The notes: a model not told the origin generated them from the letters alone. Positions 46,513 to 62,429 are shown, numbered from the stretch's first letter. The stretch: 64,000 nucleotides of DNA from Burkholderiaceae bacterium (GCA_024637155.1 JAGXFR010000054.1:1-64000); one strand, 5' to 3'. A program made the numbers and translations.

Positions 46513-48111
46513 TTACTTGGTTCGACGCCGCGCCCGGGCGCAAAGCCCCGTTCCGGCCGCGCTCAGTGCCAGCGCGAGTCCCAGCACGGGGTAGTTTCCG
46601 AACACCGCGTAGGGCGTCAGCCCCGTCGTGCCGCGCACTTCGGTCGCGAGCGTGCCGCGCTCGCCGGTGGGCAAGCGCGCGGTGACGACCCCCTGGTGGT
46701 CGATCGCCGCCGTCACGCCGGTGTTGGTCGCGCGCAGCATGGGTCTGCCGAGTTCGAGCGAACGCATGCGCGCGATGCGCAGGTGCTGGTCGAGCGCGTG
46801 CGAGTCCCCGAACCATGCGAGATTGCTCAGGTTCACCAGCACGGTCGCGCCGTCGCGCACCTGACGGGCCAGTTCCTCGCCGAAGAGGTCCTCGAAGCAG
46901 ATGTTGAAGGCGATGCGTTCGTCGCCGAGCGACAGCGCCGGTTGCCCGTCCGCGCCGCGGGCGAACTCGCCCAGGGGGATGTCCATCATGCGCACGAACC
47001 ACCCGAACAGCGCGGGCACGAACTCGCCGAAGGGCACCAGGTGGCGCTTGTCGTAGCGCCCCGTGATCCGGCCGTCGGCCCCGATCACCGCGACGCTGTT
47101 GGTGATGCGCGCAGCGGACGCGGCAGCCGCGTTCGCCGGGCGCAGGTCGGCGGCATCCAGCGGCATGCCGATCACGAGCGCACCGCCGAGCGCGGCGTAG
47201 CGCGCCAGGCGTTCGCTGATCTCCGGCGGGGTCGCGCGCCACGGAATGGTCCACGCGGTCTCGGGAAGCACGGTCAGTTCGGCGCGCCCCGCTTCGACCA
47301 TCGCGACATAGGTATCCATGGCCGCCAGCGCGCGATCGGGGTCGAACTTGAGATCCTGCGGCACGTTGCCTTGCAGCAGCCGCACCGGCAGGGGCCGCGC
47401 GCTCGGCTGCACCCAGACGGCGGGCGCCAGCAGAAGTCCGAGCGCGACCGGCAGCACGAGCAGCAGCACCCCGGCGACCGGGAAGCGGCGCTGGCGCAGG
47501 GTGGACAGCGCGAGGGCGAGGCCGAACGCGGCGAGGGCCGCGAACAGACCGACACCGTAAACCCCGAGCAGCGGCGCCACGTGGCGCAGCGGTCCGCCCA
47601 GGTGCGCGTAGCCGATCGACAGCCACGGGAATCCGGTCATCAGGTAGCCACGCGCCAGCTCGCCGAGCGTCCACAGGCCCGCGAAGAGCAGCGCTGCACC
47701 CAGTTCCGCGCCCGCTCCGAAGGGCTTGTCCGCGAGCCGCCGCGTGAGGGCCACGGCGAGCGCACCGAAAGCGGCGAGATACACGGAGAGCAGGACCACC
47801 GCTGCGGCCGCCATCGGGGCCGGCATGCCGCCGTAGCGATGCATGCTGACGTACATCCAGCCCACGCCGGCCACGAAGCTGCCGACGCCAAAGGCGAGCG
47901 CCGTTGTGAAATCGCCGCGCCAGCGCGGCGCGGGGCGTTGCGGGAGCAACAGAAGGATCAGCGCCGCGAGCGCCAGTGGCTGGAGCCACCATCCTTCCAG
48001 CGGTCCGAAGCTTGCCGCATGGAGCGCGCCGAGCGCCAGCGCCGCGAGAGCACGGACCAGCGCGCCGCGCATCGGCGCCGACGCGTGCGCCGCGAGCGCA
48101 GCGTCAGTCAT
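46513..48111 (-). CDS. lnt: Apolipoprotein N-acyltransferase Lnt
   Basis: A 532-residue inner-membrane enzyme. About six N-terminal helices are followed by a nitrilase domain with catalytic Glu ([11 protein letters not shown]), Lys ([12 protein letters not shown]) and Cys ([12 protein letters not shown]). Adds the third acyl chain to lipoproteins such as Pal. Overlaps corC by 8 bp. Confidence 0.96.
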   Translation of the reverse strand: MTDAALAAHASAPMRGALVRALAALALGALHAASFGPLEGWWLQPLALAALILLLLPQRPAPRWRGDFTTALAFGVGSFVAGVGWMYVSMHRYGGMPAPMAAAAVVLLSVYLAAFGALAVALTRRLADKPFGAGAELGAALLFAGLWTLGELARGYLMTGFPWLSIGYAHLGGPLRHVAPLLGVYGVGLFAALAAFGLALALSTLRQRRFPVAGVLLLVLPVALGLLLAPAVWVQPSARPLPVRLLQGNVPQDLKFDPDRALAAMDTYVAMVEAGRAELTVLPETAWTIPWRATPPEISERLARYAALGGALVIGMPLDAADLRPANAAAASAARITNSVAVIGADGRITGRYDKRHLVPFGEFVPALFGWFVRMMDIPLGEFARGADGQPALSLGDERIAFNICFEDLFGEELARQVRDGATVLVNLSNLAWFGDSHALDQHLRIARMRSLELGRPMLRATNTGVTAAIDHQGVVTARLPTGERGTLATEVRGTTGLTPYAVFGNYPVLGLALALSAAGTGLCARARRRTK

Positions 48112-48985
48112 CTTGAACGTCGGGTGACTCCGTCGCCTTCGGTGGCAGGCGCTCGACGAGCAGCAGCTGCACCTGGCGCGCGTCGGCGCGCAGCACCTGG
48201 AAGCCCAGTGAGCCCAGTTCGATGCGCTCGCCGCGGCGCGGGACGCGTCCCAGCTGCCCGGTCACCAGACCGCCGATCGTGTCGAAGTCCTCGTCCGAGA
48301 AGTCGGTGTCGAAGAGCTTGTTGATCGGACCGATCTCGGCAAACGCGTGCACCCGATAGCGTGGTCCGTGCTCGCCGGGTGCCAGCGCGACGATGTGGTC
48401 CGCGGCCACGTCGAAATCGAATTCGTCCTCGATGTCGCCGACGATCTGCTCGAGGACGTCTTCGATGGTGATCAGCCCCGCGACGCCGCCGTATTCGTCG
48501 ACGACCACGGCGAGATGGTAGCGATTGACGCGAAACTCACGCAGCAGCACGTTCAGGCGTTTCGATTCGGGAATGAACACCGCGGGGCGCAGCAGGTCGC
48601 GCACGTCGATGTCGTCGTTCGCGTAGAGCCGCAGCAGTTCCTTCGCGTGCAGGATCCCGAGCACGTTGTCCCGATCGCCCTCGACCACGGGGAAGCGCGA
48701 ATGCGCCGTTTCGATCACGTGCGGCATGAACAGCGCGGCGGGCTGGCTGATGTCGATCACGTCCATCTGCGCGCGCGGCACCATGATGTCGCGCGCCGCA
48801 AGTTCGGACACCTGGAGAACGCCCTCGATCATCGAGAGCGCGTCGGCGTCGATCAACTCGTGCTCGTGGGCCTGGCGCAGCACGCCCATCAGCTGGGTTC
48901 GATCTTCGGGGGCTCGCAGCAGCAAGGCTGCCAGGCGCTCGCGCAGCGGCCGCCTGGGGGAACCGCCCGAGGGAGGCTCGGACAT
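48104..48985 (-). CDS. corC: CorC/HlyC-family CBS-domain transport protein
   Basis: A 293-residue protein with two CBS domains (ELAARDIMVPRAQMDVI; VIETAHSRFPVVEGDRDNVLGI) and a C-terminal CorC_HlyC domain. Associated with magnesium/cobalt efflux. Start MSEPPSGGSPRR is preferred by comparison with E. coli CorC. Confidence 0.9.
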   Translation of the reverse strand: MSEPPSGGSPRRPLRERLAALLLRAPEDRTQLMGVLRQAHEHELIDADALSMIEGVLQVSELAARDIMVPRAQMDVIDISQPAALFMPHVIETAHSRFPVVEGDRDNVLGILHAKELLRLYANDDIDVRDLLRPAVFIPESKRLNVLLREFRVNRYHLAVVVDEYGGVAGLITIEDVLEQIVGDIEDEFDFDVAADHIVALAPGEHGPRYRVHAFAEIGPINKLFDTDFSDEDFDTIGGLVTGQLGRVPRRGERIELGSLGFQVLRADARQVQLLLVERLPPKATESPDVQDD

Positions 48986-49050
48986 AAGGGTATCGACTAG
49001 GGAAACGGTGCGCCGAGGATACCCGAACTGGACCAACGGGCAAAGCGCCT

Positions 49051-49515
49051 TCAGTCGCTCCGCGCGCGATACGGGTCGGCGATGCGAAAGCGCTGCAACA
49101 GCGAAATCTCGCGCGTTTCCATGCTGTGCGCCGCCTCGGGCTCGTCGTGGTCGTAGCCCTGCGCGTGCAGCACGCCGTGGATCACGAGGTGCGCGAGGTG
49201 GTGCTCGAAATTCTTCTTCTGCTCGCGCGCTTCACGCCGGATCACGGGAATGCAGAGCACGATATCCCCAGCTCCGTCGCCGTACGGGAAGGTCAGCACG
49301 TTGGTCGCGTCGTCGCGGCCGCGGTATGCGGCGTTCAGGCTGCGTCCCTCGGCCATCGCGACGAAGCGCAGCGTGAGATTGGCATCGGCTTCCAGCGCGG
49401 CGAGAACCAGCCGCCGCAATCGCGAGCGCACCAGCGGCAGGGCGGCAACGCCGCGCCCGCGCTGCAGCGCCAGGTGCAGGCGCGGCGCGGCTCTACTCGG
49501 AGCGGGGCTCGGCAT
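49051..49515 (-). CDS. ybeY: Endoribonuclease YbeY
   Basis: A 154-residue zinc-dependent rRNA-maturation RNase. The zinc motif is HLVIHGVLHAQGYDHDEPEA. ATG 49515 overlaps the phoH stop in another frame. Acts with phoH and ribosome quality control. Confidence 0.94.
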   Translation of the reverse strand: MPSPAPSRAAPRLHLALQRGRGVAALPLVRSRLRRLVLAALEADANLTLRFVAMAEGRSLNAAYRGRDDATNVLTFPYGDGAGDIVLCIPVIRREAREQKKNFEHHLAHLVIHGVLHAQGYDHDEPEAAHSMETREISLLQRFRIADPYRARSD

Positions 49516-50458
49516 TGCGCTCGTAGGCGTCCACGATGCGCGCGACCAGCGGATGGCGCACGACATCGCTGCTGTCGAACTCGGTAAACGCGATGCCGCG
49601 CAAGCCGTCGAGAATCCGGCGTGCCTGCACCAGCCCCGAGGGTTGCCCCTTGGGCAGGTCGATCTGCGTGGTGTCGCCGTTCACCACCGCCTTCGAGCCG
49701 AAGCCGATTCGGGTGAGGAACATCTTCATCTGCTCGGGGGTCGTGTTCTGCGCCTCGTCGAGGATCACGAAGGAGTGGTTCAGCGTGCGCCCGCGCATGT
49801 AGGCGAGCGGCGCGACTTCGATGCTCTGGCGCTCGAACATGCGCGCGGTGCGCTCGAGTCCCATCAGGTCGTAGAGCGCGTCGTAGAGCGGGCGCAGGTA
49901 CGGGTCGACCTTCTGCGCGAGATCGCCCGGCAGGAAGCCCAGTCGCTCGCCCGCCTCGACCGCCGGGCGGGTGAGCACGATCCGCTTGACCGCGTCGCGC
50001 TCGAGGGCGTCGACCGCGCATGCCACTGCGAGGTAGGTCTTGCCGGTGCCCGCCGGGCCGATGCTGAAGGTCATGTCGTGCGCGAGGATGTTGCGCAGGT
50101 ACTCGCGCTGGCGCGGCGTGCGGCCCTGCAGGTCGCTGCGCCGCGTCTGCAGCGCCGGTGACATGTCGGAGGGGTCAGGCCGCTGGGTTTCGCCGCGGCG
50201 CAACTCGATCAGGCCGAGCTGGATGTCTTCCAGGGAGAGGCGGTTCTCGGAGAATTCGTGGAAGTGGCGCAGCGCGGCGATCGCCTTGCGCGCGGGTTCG
50301 GGCTCGCCGCTCACCGTGAAGGTGCGCGAACGGCGCCGGATCCGCACGTCGAAAGCCTCTTCGATCTGGCGGATGTTTTCGTCGAAGGCACCGCACAGGT
50401 TCGCCAAGCGGCGATTGTCGGCACCGTCGAGCGTGAGTTCGAGGCTTTTGGCTTTCAA
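49493..50458 (-). CDS. phoH: PhoH-like ATPase
   Basis: A 321-residue P-loop protein: Walker [15 protein letters not shown], Walker [18 protein letters not shown], and N-terminal KH-like region. Usually linked to ybeY and miaB in betaproteobacteria. The gene is downstream of the FecR-type gene. Confidence 0.94.
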   Translation of the reverse strand: MKAKSLELTLDGADNRRLANLCGAFDENIRQIEEAFDVRIRRRSRTFTVSGEPEPARKAIAALRHFHEFSENRLSLEDIQLGLIELRRGETQRPDPSDMSPALQTRRSDLQGRTPRQREYLRNILAHDMTFSIGPAGTGKTYLAVACAVDALERDAVKRIVLTRPAVEAGERLGFLPGDLAQKVDPYLRPLYDALYDLMGLERTARMFERQSIEVAPLAYMRGRTLNHSFVILDEAQNTTPEQMKMFLTRIGFGSKAVVNGDTTQIDLPKGQPSGLVQARRILDGLRGIAFTEFDSSDVVRHPLVARIVDAYERNAEPRSE

Positions 50459-50476
50459 GGACGGTGATGCGGCGTT

Positions 50477-53242
<2,766 letters not shown>

Positions 53243-53244
53243 TG

Positions 53245-54681
53245 CTAGAAGCGGTAGCGCGCGCGCACGAGCGCCTGCACGCGCCGGTAATCGTTCGGAC
53301 CGATCGTCGATCGGTTGCGCGTGAAGGCGAGCGTCGGACCCACGGTGAGCCCGCCGGAGATCGATTTGTCGGCCGACAGGCTGACTTCAGTCTGGCGATC
53401 TTCGCGTGCCACCCCGAACTGGGGCTCGATGCCCTCGAAATCACGCGCCTCCCAGCTCAGTGCGCCGCTTGCCTGCCAACCGGACCCGAGTCCGAACACG
53501 AGCAGGGCGCGCAGGCCCATGAAGTCATAGCTGAGGTTCTCAAAATCGGCGCGGGAACGCTCACGGCCGGCGTGCAATCCGGTGATCAGGGTGCTTCGGG
53601 ACATCGATTCCAGCGCCGTCGCCCACGTGAGTCCGGCCGCGGTCCGATCCGCATCGCGCACCGGCTGGCTGGGGAAGTCGAAGCGGTAGTGCTGCAGGTA
53701 GGCGCCGACCTGTCCCGCCCGGGACGTGTCGCATTGCCACTGGGCGATCGCGCCCACCCCGTCGCGCAGGCGGGTGCCGTCCAACCGCAGAGTTTGGGCC
53801 TGTACCAGCATGCCGCCCTCGTGACAGCCGCTCCGCCGGGCGATTCCAGCGGACAGTTCAAGCTGTTCGTGGTCGAGTGTATGCGCGCTCGGGTGCGCGC
53901 GGACCATGGCACGCCCCCCTGCTGTCACCCGCCATCTGCCGTCGATCGGAATTACCCAGTGCAGGGCGCCGCCGAGCGCCATTACGGGGCTCGAAGTGGG
54001 CTGACTCAGCGGCAGCGGGAGTACTGCGCTGCCGTCGGCGAGCAGCCACTGTCCGCTCGCGGTCCCGAGGTTGACGTTGTCGTCGAAACCGAATTCGGCC
54101 TCCAGCGTCACGATGCGCCGGGTGCGCTGTCCGTCCTGCACCCGCGCGATGGCGTCCAGGTAGCGTGCGATCGTCGCCCGCACTTCGGGCGGGATCTCGC
54201 GCGCCGCGACGGCTTCGAATTCGCGCCGCGCCGCTTCGGCCTCACTGATGCGCAGATAGGCGCGCGCAATTTCGGCGCGTGCCGGAAGGTTGTCAGGCCG
54301 CTGGATCAGCACCCGATCGAGTGCGATCACGGCATCGGCGGGGTGCCCGGCGTCCAGTGCGGAGACGCCAAGCAGATAGTCGAATTCGGCGCTGCCGGCG
54401 TATCTCTCCTCGGCGGGTTTGAGCAACCGGTAGGCCTCATCGAAACGGCGCTCGGCGACCAGCTGGCGAGCGTCGCGCAGCAGCCGAGCGAGCGGACTCA
54501 CGGCTTCGACAGGTGCAGCCGCCCCGCCGGCCGGTGCTCCGACGGCGGTCTGCGCCTGGGCCTGCCCGGCGCCACCGAGCGCGAGCGCGCACACCAGGGC
54601 GCCGGTCGCGAGCGCCAGGGCCGCGACGTGCGTGCCGCGGCCGCCCGAGCTGCCCACCGCATTCGCCGACGTCCCGTTCAC
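53245..54681 (-). other. SLAM-like outer-membrane exporter domain, possible internal start GTG 54681
   Basis: The second half of the frame, considered alone, gives 478 residues starting [12 protein letters not shown]. After the signal, TPR-like helices ([46 protein letters not shown]) lead to RYLDAIARV and DDNVNLGT, then beta-strands ending [20 protein letters not shown] and a terminal Phe. This order (TPR then DUF560-type 14-strand barrel) matches SLAM proteins of type XI secretion. GTG codons at 54687 and 54681 are candidate starts; no strong ribosome-binding site is seen. Confidence 0.55.
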
Positions 54682-55995
54682 CGGCACGCCGCGCAAGCTA
54701 TGCGCGCGCACCTCGGTGATCTCGACGTCGATCATCGAACCGATCGCCGTGCGGGGGCCGGGAAAGTTGACGACGCGGTTGTTTTCGGTCCGGCCGCTCA
54801 GTTCGGTTGCGTCGTGGCGCGCAGGTCCCTCGACCAGCACGCGCTGTCTGGTGCCAAGCATCGACGCACTGATCCGGCGCGCATTGGCGTCGATCGCCGC
54901 CTGCAGGCGGTGCAATCGGGCGCGCTTCACTTCATGCGGCGTCTCGTCCGGCAGTTCCGCGGCGGGTGTTCCGGGGCGCGGGCTGTAGAGGAAACTGAAC
55001 GAGGCATCGAAGTCGATCTCCTCGATGAGCTGCATCGTGCGTTCGAAGTCGGCGTCGGTCTCGCCGGGGAATCCGACGATGAAGTCCGAGCTGATCGCAA
55101 TATCCGGGCGCACGGCGCGCAGTCGGCGCACGATCGATTTGTATTCGAGAACCGTGTAGCCGCGCTTCATCGCCGCGAGCACCCGGTCGGAGCCGGACTG
55201 CACGGGCAGATGCACATGCCCGGCAAGCTCTGGGAGGCGAGCGTGCGCCTCGATGAGGGCGGGCGTGAATTCGCGCGGGTGGGACGTGGTGTAGCGCACG
55301 CGCGCAATCCCCGGGATCTGCGCCACGTAGGAGAGCAGCACCGCCAGGTCGGCCGGCTCGTCGGGACCGACGCTGGCCCGGTAGGCGTTGACGTTCTGGC
55401 CCAGCAGCGTCACTTCACGCACGCCCTGTTGGGCGAGTTCGGCGACTTCCGTGAGCACGTCTTCGAACGGTCGCGAAACCTCCTCGCCGCGCGTGTAGGG
55501 GACGATGCAGAAACTGCAGTACTTGCTGCAGCCCTCCATTACCGAGACAAAGGCGCTCGCCCCCTCGACGCGCGCCGGCGGCAGGTTGTCGAACTTCTCG
55601 ATTTCCGGAAAGCTGATGTCCACTTGTGCGACGCCGCTGCGCGCGCGAGCGCGCAGCAGATCGGGCAATCGGTGCAGCGTCTGGGGTCCGAAGACGACAT
55701 CGACGTACGGCGCGCGCGCGACGATCGCGCCGCCTTCCTGGCTCGCCACGCAGCCGCCGACACCGATCAGCAGTTCCGGCCGATCACGCTTGAGTTGGCG
55801 GACGCGCCCGAGATCCGAGAACACCTTCTCCTGCGCCTTCTCGCGCACCGAACAGGTGTTGAATACGATGATGTCCGCTTCAGCCGGGTCGTCCGTCAGC
55901 GTGGTGCCATGGGAGGCTTCGAGCACGTCGGCGATCTTCGCCGAGTCGTACTCGTTCATCTGGCAACCGAAGGTCTTGAGGTAGAGCTTCTTCAT
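53245..55995 (-). CDS. miaB: MiaB fused in frame to a TPR/beta-barrel SLAM-like protein
   Basis: A 916-codon frame. Residues 1-438 are a full MiaB methylthiotransferase (adds the 2-methylthio group to i6A37 of tRNA): first cluster cysteines C11, C48, C82; radical-SAM cluster C156, C160, C163 (GCSKYCSFC); TRAM domain to RAHSLRGV. There is no stop before residues 439-916, which form a second protein with its own export signal ([25 protein letters not shown]), TPR repeats and an outer-membrane barrel ending RARYRF. Either readthrough makes a fusion or an internal GTG (54681) makes the barrel separately. FecR gene starts 3 bp after the stop. Confidence 0.9.
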   Translation of the reverse strand: MKKLYLKTFGCQMNEYDSAKIADVLEASHGTTLTDDPAEADIIVFNTCSVREKAQEKVFSDLGRVRQLKRDRPELLIGVGGCVASQEGGAIVARAPYVDVVFGPQTLHRLPDLLRARARSGVAQVDISFPEIEKFDNLPPARVEGASAFVSVMEGCSKYCSFCIVPYTRGEEVSRPFEDVLTEVAELAQQGVREVTLLGQNVNAYRASVGPDEPADLAVLLSYVAQIPGIARVRYTTSHPREFTPALIEAHARLPELAGHVHLPVQSGSDRVLAAMKRGYTVLEYKSIVRRLRAVRPDIAISSDFIVGFPGETDADFERTMQLIEEIDFDASFSFLYSPRPGTPAAELPDETPHEVKRARLHRLQAAIDANARRISASMLGTRQRVLVEGPARHDATELSGRTENNRVVNFPGPRTAIGSMIDVEITEVRAHSLRGVPVNGTSANAVGSSGGRGTHVAALALATGALVCALALGGAGQAQAQTAVGAPAGGAAAPVEAVSPLARLLRDARQLVAERRFDEAYRLLKPAEERYAGSAEFDYLLGVSALDAGHPADAVIALDRVLIQRPDNLPARAEIARAYLRISEAEAARREFEAVAAREIPPEVRATIARYLDAIARVQDGQRTRRIVTLEAEFGFDDNVNLGTASGQWLLADGSAVLPLPLSQPTSSPVMALGGALHWVIPIDGRWRVTAGGRAMVRAHPSAHTLDHEQLELSAGIARRSGCHEGGMLVQAQTLRLDGTRLRDGVGAIAQWQCDTSRAGQVGAYLQHYRFDFPSQPVRDADRTAAGLTWATALESMSRSTLITGLHAGRERSRADFENLSYDFMGLRALLVFGLGSGWQASGALSWEARDFEGIEPQFGVAREDRQTEVSLSADKSISGGLTVGPTLAFTRNRSTIGPNDYRRVQALVRARYRF

Positions 55996-56003
55996 CGTCC
56001 TGA

Positions 56004-56318
56004 TCAGCGCCGCGCCGCTTCGATTTCAGCCGGGGTGAGAATCCAGGCGCGTTTGACCTGTCCGCCTTGCTCGAGTTCGTAGCGCACCGCGACGGCTCCC
56101 TGGACGCTCGCCGGCATCACGATGCTGTTGTTCTGGTTGAAGATGCGCGCACCGGCGGTGAAGTTCACCGGGTTGCCGTCCATGCGCGCTTGCGGAAACA
56201 CAACCACTTCCAGCCAGCCGACCTTGCTCTTCTCCGGGAAGACGCGCGGCTGTGCGGCGACCCCGCCGCTGAGCGCGAGGGCGGTCAGGAGGGCTAGAAC
56301 TCTCGTGGTCGTGATCAT
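56004..56318 (-). CDS. Small exported protein of unknown function
   Basis: A 104-residue protein. ATG 56318 with AGGAG upstream and a signal peptide ([16 protein letters not shown]) support this start. The mature part ([37 protein letters not shown]) looks like a beta-rich periplasmic domain. No family recognised. Lies 9 bp upstream of miaB in the same orientation. Confidence 0.75.
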   Translation of the reverse strand: MITTTRVLALLTALALSGGVAAQPRVFPEKSKVGWLEVVVFPQARMDGNPVNFTAGARIFNQNNSIVMPASVQGAVAVRYELEQGGQVKRAWILTPAEIEAARR

Positions 56319-56448
56319 CGCGGTGAGTCTCCTGTCGATGCGGCGCGCGCGGCTGCCTGCGTGCGTCTTGCGCGCAGCCGCCATTTTGCACTGATCGGCA
56401 CTGCGGCGCGCGTTCACCGCTTTCGGCTGCGCAGCGGGGCATCGTCGC

Positions 56449-56485
56449 AAAAACGACAAGGCCCGCGAACGGGCGGGCCTGTCGT
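56449..56485 (-). terminator. Terminator after tRNA-Met
   Basis: A 13-bp stem ACGACA-GGCCCGC pairing across a short loop and followed by TTTTT on the minus strand, 39 bp past the tRNA 3' end. Confidence 0.75.
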
Positions 56486-56523
56486 GCACCGCGGCCCCGG
56501 CGGAGCCGTGCAGCGTGCGTGTC

Positions 56524-56600
<77 letters not shown>

Positions 56601-56635
56601 AGAGCGGTGGATTTTATGGGTTTGGTGGTTCGGCG

Positions 56636-57472
56636 TCAAAAGCCGGGCCGCGCCCGCTGCTGCGCGGCGCGGATCGCGGCGAGCGTATCGCGCGCCGCCA
56701 CGCCCGCCGCTGCCGCAAAGTCCTCACCCCTGCCGGCGTAGAGGATCGCACGCGACGAGTTGATCATCATCCCGAAACCGTCGCTAGCCATGCCCGCAGC
56801 CACGCTCGCCTCGACATCGCCGCCCTGCGCGCCGATCCCGGGAACGAGCAGCGGCAGGTCGCCGACGATCGCGCGCACCCGCGCCAGTTCGGCGGGGAAT
56901 GTGGCGCCGACCACGAGTCCGAGTTGCCCGCTCGTGTTCCAGGGGCCGGCCGCAAGCCGCGCGACGCGTTCGTAGAGCGCTTCGCCGTCGGCGAGGCGCT
57001 GTCCCTGCAGGTCCGCGCCGCCGGGATTCGACGTGCGGCACAGCAGAATCACCCCGTGCTGCGGCCAGGCGAGAAAGGGCTCGATCGAGTCGAAGCCGAG
57101 GTAGGGGTTGACCGTGACCGCGTCGGCTCCGTAGCGCTCGAAGGCCTCCCGGGCATAGAGCGCCGCGGTCGAGCCGATGTCACCGCGCTTGGCGTCGAGC
57201 ACCACGGGGATGTCCGGGTGCCGGTCGCGGATGTGCGCAATGACAATCTCGAGCTGCCGCTCGGCGCCCGCCGCGGCGAAGTAGGCGATCTGCGGCTTGA
57301 ACGCGCACGCGAAGGGCGCGGTCGCGTCGACGATCTCCGTGCAGAAGCGCGCGATTCCGTCGGGACGTTCCGCGAGGTGCGCGGGCAGGCGCCCGGCGTC
57401 CGGGTCGAGTCCGACACACAGCATCGAGCCGGCGCGTTGCCAGCGAGCGCGCAGGCGGTCGCAAAAGTTCAC
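56636..57472 (-). CDS. pyrF: Orotidine 5'-phosphate decarboxylase (type 2)
   Basis: A 278-residue enzyme of UMP synthesis. The active-site motif [16 protein letters not shown] and the TVNPYLG segment fit the long (type 2) family. Start is GTG 57472 behind GGAGG, giving [11 protein letters not shown]. Confidence 0.94.
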   Translation of the reverse strand: MNFCDRLRARWQRAGSMLCVGLDPDAGRLPAHLAERPDGIARFCTEIVDATAPFACAFKPQIAYFAAAGAERQLEIVIAHIRDRHPDIPVVLDAKRGDIGSTAALYAREAFERYGADAVTVNPYLGFDSIEPFLAWPQHGVILLCRTSNPGGADLQGQRLADGEALYERVARLAAGPWNTSGQLGLVVGATFPAELARVRAIVGDLPLLVPGIGAQGGDVEASVAAGMASDGFGMMINSSRAILYAGRGEDFAAAAGVAARDTLAAIRAAQQRARPGF

Positions 57473-57541
57473 CTTCGATCCTCCGGGGGTTGCGTGCCGA
57501 TTGTAAAGGGGCGAGGATTCCCGGTCACCCGATGAATCCCG

Positions 57542-58444
57542 ATGCCCGTACCCGACTCGCATTCCTTCTCGACCCGCGACCTGTGGCTGCTGGCACTGCT
57601 CACGCTCACCTGGGGCGTGAACTGGCCGGTGATGAAGATCGGCGTTTCGGATCTCGAACCGATGACGTTTCGCTCGATCTGCATGGTGATCGGCATCCCG
57701 ATTCTCTATCTGTCCGTGCGCGTGCAGGGGCTGCGCATCGCGGTCGCGCGCGAGCACTGGCCGGAACTGGTGCTGCTCGCTCTCACCAACATGGTGGCGT
57801 GGGTCGTGCTGGTGATGTACGGAATCCAGCTCCTGTCCTCGGGGCGCGCGGCAATTCTCGGCTATACGATGCCGATCTTCACGGCGCTGATCGGCTTTGC
57901 GGTCTTTGGCGATCGGGCCGCGGCGCGCCTGTGGCTGGGCGTCGCGGCTGCGGCCGTCGGTGTCGCGTTGCTGCTCGCGCGCGAAATCAGCGCAATCACC
58001 GGCAGCCCGGCGGGAACGGCGGTCATGTTGTGCGGCGCGCTCGTGTGGGGTTTTGGAACGCAGCTGATGCGGCGTCGCCGCCAGCCGACCGATGTGCTGG
58101 TGATCACGTTCTGGGCGCTGGTCGCGTCGCTGCTGGTGTGCGGGACGCTCGCGCTGACGCTGGAGCGCGCGAGTTGGACGCACCTTCCGGGTCCGGCCGC
58201 GTCGCTCGCGATCGCCTACAACGCCATCGTGATTTTCGGGATCTCGCAGGTGATCTGGTTTCGGCTCGCGAGCACCCTGCCGCCGATGGTGAGCAGTCTT
58301 TCGGTGATGATGATCCCGGTGATCGGGGTATTCTCGGGAATGTGGATGCTCGGTGAGCGGCCCGCCTGGCAGGACTTCGCGGCGCTGGCGAGCATTCTGA
58401 TCGCGATGGTGGCGGTGCTGCGGCCCGCCCGACGACTGGGCTGA
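57542..58444 (+). CDS. EamA/DMT-family transporter
   Basis: A 300-residue membrane protein with about ten helices in two EamA repeats ([37 protein letters not shown]). Drug/metabolite exporters; substrate unknown. Divergent from pyrF. Confidence 0.88.
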   Translation: MPVPDSHSFSTRDLWLLALLTLTWGVNWPVMKIGVSDLEPMTFRSICMVIGIPILYLSVRVQGLRIAVAREHWPELVLLALTNMVAWVVLVMYGIQLLSSGRAAILGYTMPIFTALIGFAVFGDRAAARLWLGVAAAAVGVALLLAREISAITGSPAGTAVMLCGALVWGFGTQLMRRRRQPTDVLVITFWALVASLLVCGTLALTLERASWTHLPGPAASLAIAYNAIVIFGISQVIWFRLASTLPPMVSSLSVMMIPVIGVFSGMWMLGERPAWQDFAALASILIAMVAVLRPARRLG

Positions 58445-58489
58445 GAACCGGCGGGATTTCACCGGAGAAGAACTCGGGAGGCAACGGCG

Positions 58490-59356
58490 GTGCGTACGAC
58501 GGATTTCACGCGAATGTCGCCCGATGGCGTGGCGCTCGCGGCACGCGACTGGGAGCCCGACGCCGGCCCCGTGCAGGGTGGCATCTACCTGCTCCATGGC
58601 CTGGGCGAGCACCTGGGTCGCTATGACGCACTGGCCCAATGGCTGTGCGCAGCCGGGTGGCGGGTGCGCAGCCACGACCACCGCGGGCACGGGCGCTCGG
58701 CCGGCGCGCGCGGGACGCTCAGCGCGACGTGTGATCCGCGCTGCGAAGCCACCCCGCTGGTCGCCGAATTCGCTTCCGTTTGCGGAACGTCGCCGATTCT
58801 GATGGGCTTCAGCATGGGCGGCGCGCTCGCAGCGGAGATGGTGCTCTCGGGGTGCACCCCGGTGCGCGCGCTGGTGCTCTCGTCGCCTGCGTTTGCCCTG
58901 CCGCTGACGCGCTTCCAGAAGGGCCTGCTGGCCGTCCTCGAGCGCGTCGCTCCGGATCGGACGATTCCCAGCGGTTTGCGCCCCGACCATCTCTCGCACG
59001 ACCCGGCGCAGGTGCGGGCCTATGTCGAGGATCCTCTGGTGCACGATCGCATCTCGGCGCGCCTGCTGCGCTGGATGCTCGATGCCGGAACTCTGGCGCG
59101 CACCCGTGCCGCCGCGCTCTCGGTGCCGACCCTGCTCGTCTCTGCCGGCGCCGACCGGATCGTCGATCCGGATGGAGCACGCCGCTTTGCGGCGCGGGCG
59201 CCGGCCGAAATGCTTGCGGCGCACGAATTTGAAGGGGCGTACCATGAACTCTTCAACGAGGCACCGCCGTGGCGGGCCGCGGCGCTCGCAGCACTGCAGG
59301 CCTGGCTGGAGCGACTCGTGGTGACGGCGGGAACAACAGGGGAAGGGCAGGGATGA
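58490..59356 (+). CDS. Lysophospholipase-like alpha/beta hydrolase
   Basis: A 288-residue enzyme of the monoacylglycerol lipase/Hydrolase_4 group. Nucleophile S108 lies in MGFSMGGAL, acid in [12 protein letters not shown] and His in [27 protein letters not shown] is the oxyanion region. GTG start 58490. ATGA overlap with the phosphoribosyltransferase gene. Confidence 0.87.
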   Translation: MRTTDFTRMSPDGVALAARDWEPDAGPVQGGIYLLHGLGEHLGRYDALAQWLCAAGWRVRSHDHRGHGRSAGARGTLSATCDPRCEATPLVAEFASVCGTSPILMGFSMGGALAAEMVLSGCTPVRALVLSSPAFALPLTRFQKGLLAVLERVAPDRTIPSGLRPDHLSHDPAQVRAYVEDPLVHDRISARLLRWMLDAGTLARTRAAALSVPTLLVSAGADRIVDPDGARRFAARAPAEMLAAHEFEGAYHELFNEAPPWRAAALAALQAWLERLVVTAGTTGEGQG

Positions 59357-60018
59357 GCGAAATCGCGACGTCGATCGAATTACCGTTCGCCGACCGGGCC
59401 GACGCAGCGCGCCAGCTCGCCGCGGAGTTGGCGCCGTACCGCGGACGCTCACCGCTCATTCTGGCGATCCCGCGCGGAGCGGTGGGCATGGGGCGGGACA
59501 TTGCCGCCGCGCTCGACGGCGATCTGGACGTGGTGCTGGTGCGCAAGCTGCGCGCGCCGTTCAACCGGGAGCTCGCGCTCGGTGCCGTCGACGAGGCGGG
59601 CGCGGTGCTGCGCTCGGACAGCGCGCAGCGCATGGGCGCGGACGAACGCTACCTCGAGGACGAGGCGCGGGCGCAACTGGAACGGATCCACGAGCGCCGC
59701 GCCCGCTATGGCGGGGAGGCTGCGCGCATCAATCCGGCGGGGCGCATCGCGATCGTGGTTGACGACGGACTGGCGACCGGATCGACGATGGTCGCCGCGC
59801 TGCGCAGCCTGCGGGCGCAGGGTGTCAACGAACTGGTGGCGGCGGTGCCGGTCGCGGCGGCAACGAGCCTTGAACGGGTGCGCGCGGAGGCCGACGCAGT
59901 CGTGTGCCTGGCGACACCGGAGCCGTTCTACGCGGTCTCGCAGTTCTACCGCGTCTTCGCGCAGGTCGAAGACGACGAGGTCGTCGCGCTGCTCGCCGCG
60001 TGGCGCGCAGGCCGCTGA
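59353..60018 (+). CDS. Type I phosphoribosyltransferase
   Basis: A 221-residue PRTase. The PRPP loop is [19 protein letters not shown]; the N-terminal half contains [12 protein letters not shown]. Substrate not deducible; related ORFs are often fused to or next to hydrolases, as here. Confidence 0.85.
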   Translation: MSEIATSIELPFADRADAARQLAAELAPYRGRSPLILAIPRGAVGMGRDIAAALDGDLDVVLVRKLRAPFNRELALGAVDEAGAVLRSDSAQRMGADERYLEDEARAQLERIHERRARYGGEAARINPAGRIAIVVDDGLATGSTMVAALRSLRAQGVNELVAAVPVAAATSLERVRAEADAVVCLATPEPFYAVSQFYRVFAQVEDDEVVALLAAWRAGR

Positions 60019-60037
60019 CGCGCCGGCGAGCCAAAGT

Positions 60038-60067
60038 AAAAGGCCCCGCGTGTGCGGGGCCTTTTTT
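60038..60067. terminator. Bidirectional terminator
   Basis: Stem GGCCCCGC / GCGGGGCC with T-runs on both sides, serving the PRTase operon (plus) and groEL (minus). Confidence 0.85.
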
Positions 60068-60114
60068 CATGCTTGCAAAGCGGTGGGCCAGCGCGAGGCG
60101 CCGGCCGGCGGGAC

Positions 60115-61773
<1,659 letters not shown>

Positions 61774-61817
61774 TTAACTCCCTAGTTCTGAATTTGTTGG
61801 AGGGGTGGAACGGTCGA

Positions 61818-62105
61818 TTACTCGACGATCGCCATGATGTCGTCTTCACGCATCACGAGCAGTTCCTCGCCCTCGACCTTGACGGCCTGGCCGCTGTACT
61901 TGCCAAAGAGGATCCGGTTGCCGACCTTGACGTCGAGCTTGCGCACCTTGCCGTCCTCGAGAACCTTGCCGTTGCCTACGGCGAGCACTTCGCCCTGGTC
62001 GGGTTTCTCGGCGACGTTGTCGGGGATGACGATGCCGGACGCCGTCTTGCGTTCGTTGTCGAGACGCTTGACGATCACGCGGTCATGAAGGGGACGCAGT
62101 TTCAT
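61818..62105 (-). CDS. groES: Co-chaperonin GroES
   Basis: A 95-residue lid protein ([19 protein letters not shown]...), mobile loop [12 protein letters not shown]. Start at 62105 with upstream regulatory region. Confidence 0.98.
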   Translation of the reverse strand: MKLRPLHDRVIVKRLDNERKTASGIVIPDNVAEKPDQGEVLAVGNGKVLEDGKVRKLDVKVGNRILFGKYSGQAVKVEGEELLVMREDDIMAIVE

Positions 62106-62233
62106 TCGCTTGCTCCTGAGTTCGGGTCTGCGATGGCAGATTTGTGGAAATCGGGGCCGGGGAATCCGGCACATCGAAAACGCGTGGTCCTGACAAAAAA
62201 GACGGGGTCACTGGGGACACCCGACGGATCTTG

Positions 62234-62260
62234 TTAGCACTCGTCGTTTGCGAGTGCTAA
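62234..62260. promoter_or_regulatory. CIRCE operator (HrcA site)
   Basis: A perfect inverted repeat TTAGCACTC-N9-GAGTGCTAA. It binds the HrcA repressor and controls heat-shock chaperonins. Confidence 0.97.
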
Positions 62261-62288
62261 TAATAAGGGCGGAAGGGCCGGATTTCAA
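62260..62288 (-). promoter_or_regulatory. Sigma-70 promoter of groES-groEL
   Basis: On the minus strand TTGAAA (-35, 62288-62283) and TATTAT (-10, 62265-62260) with a 17-bp spacer, overlapping the edge of CIRCE so that HrcA binding blocks initiation. Confidence 0.75.
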
Positions 62289-62429
62289 GGGGTGGGGCCA
62301 ATTTTTCAGCGTGGCGCACCGCGTGCGTGCACCGTGGGGGCCCGCGGGAGTATCCTTTAATAGTTAGCTTTTCCTTACCGAAAACGATCCGCGTACCCTG
62401 GCAATCAAACGACCAAGAAGGAAGTCACC

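Noticed and set aside
46484..47992. Long N-terminal extension of glyQ
   Set aside because: It lies in another frame of lnt; the GlyQ start MLSFQQV at 46483 fits the family.
57473..59452. Long minus-strand extension upstream of pyrF
   Set aside because: It runs opposite the EamA and hydrolase genes; pyrF begins at GTG 57472 with a good ribosome-binding site.
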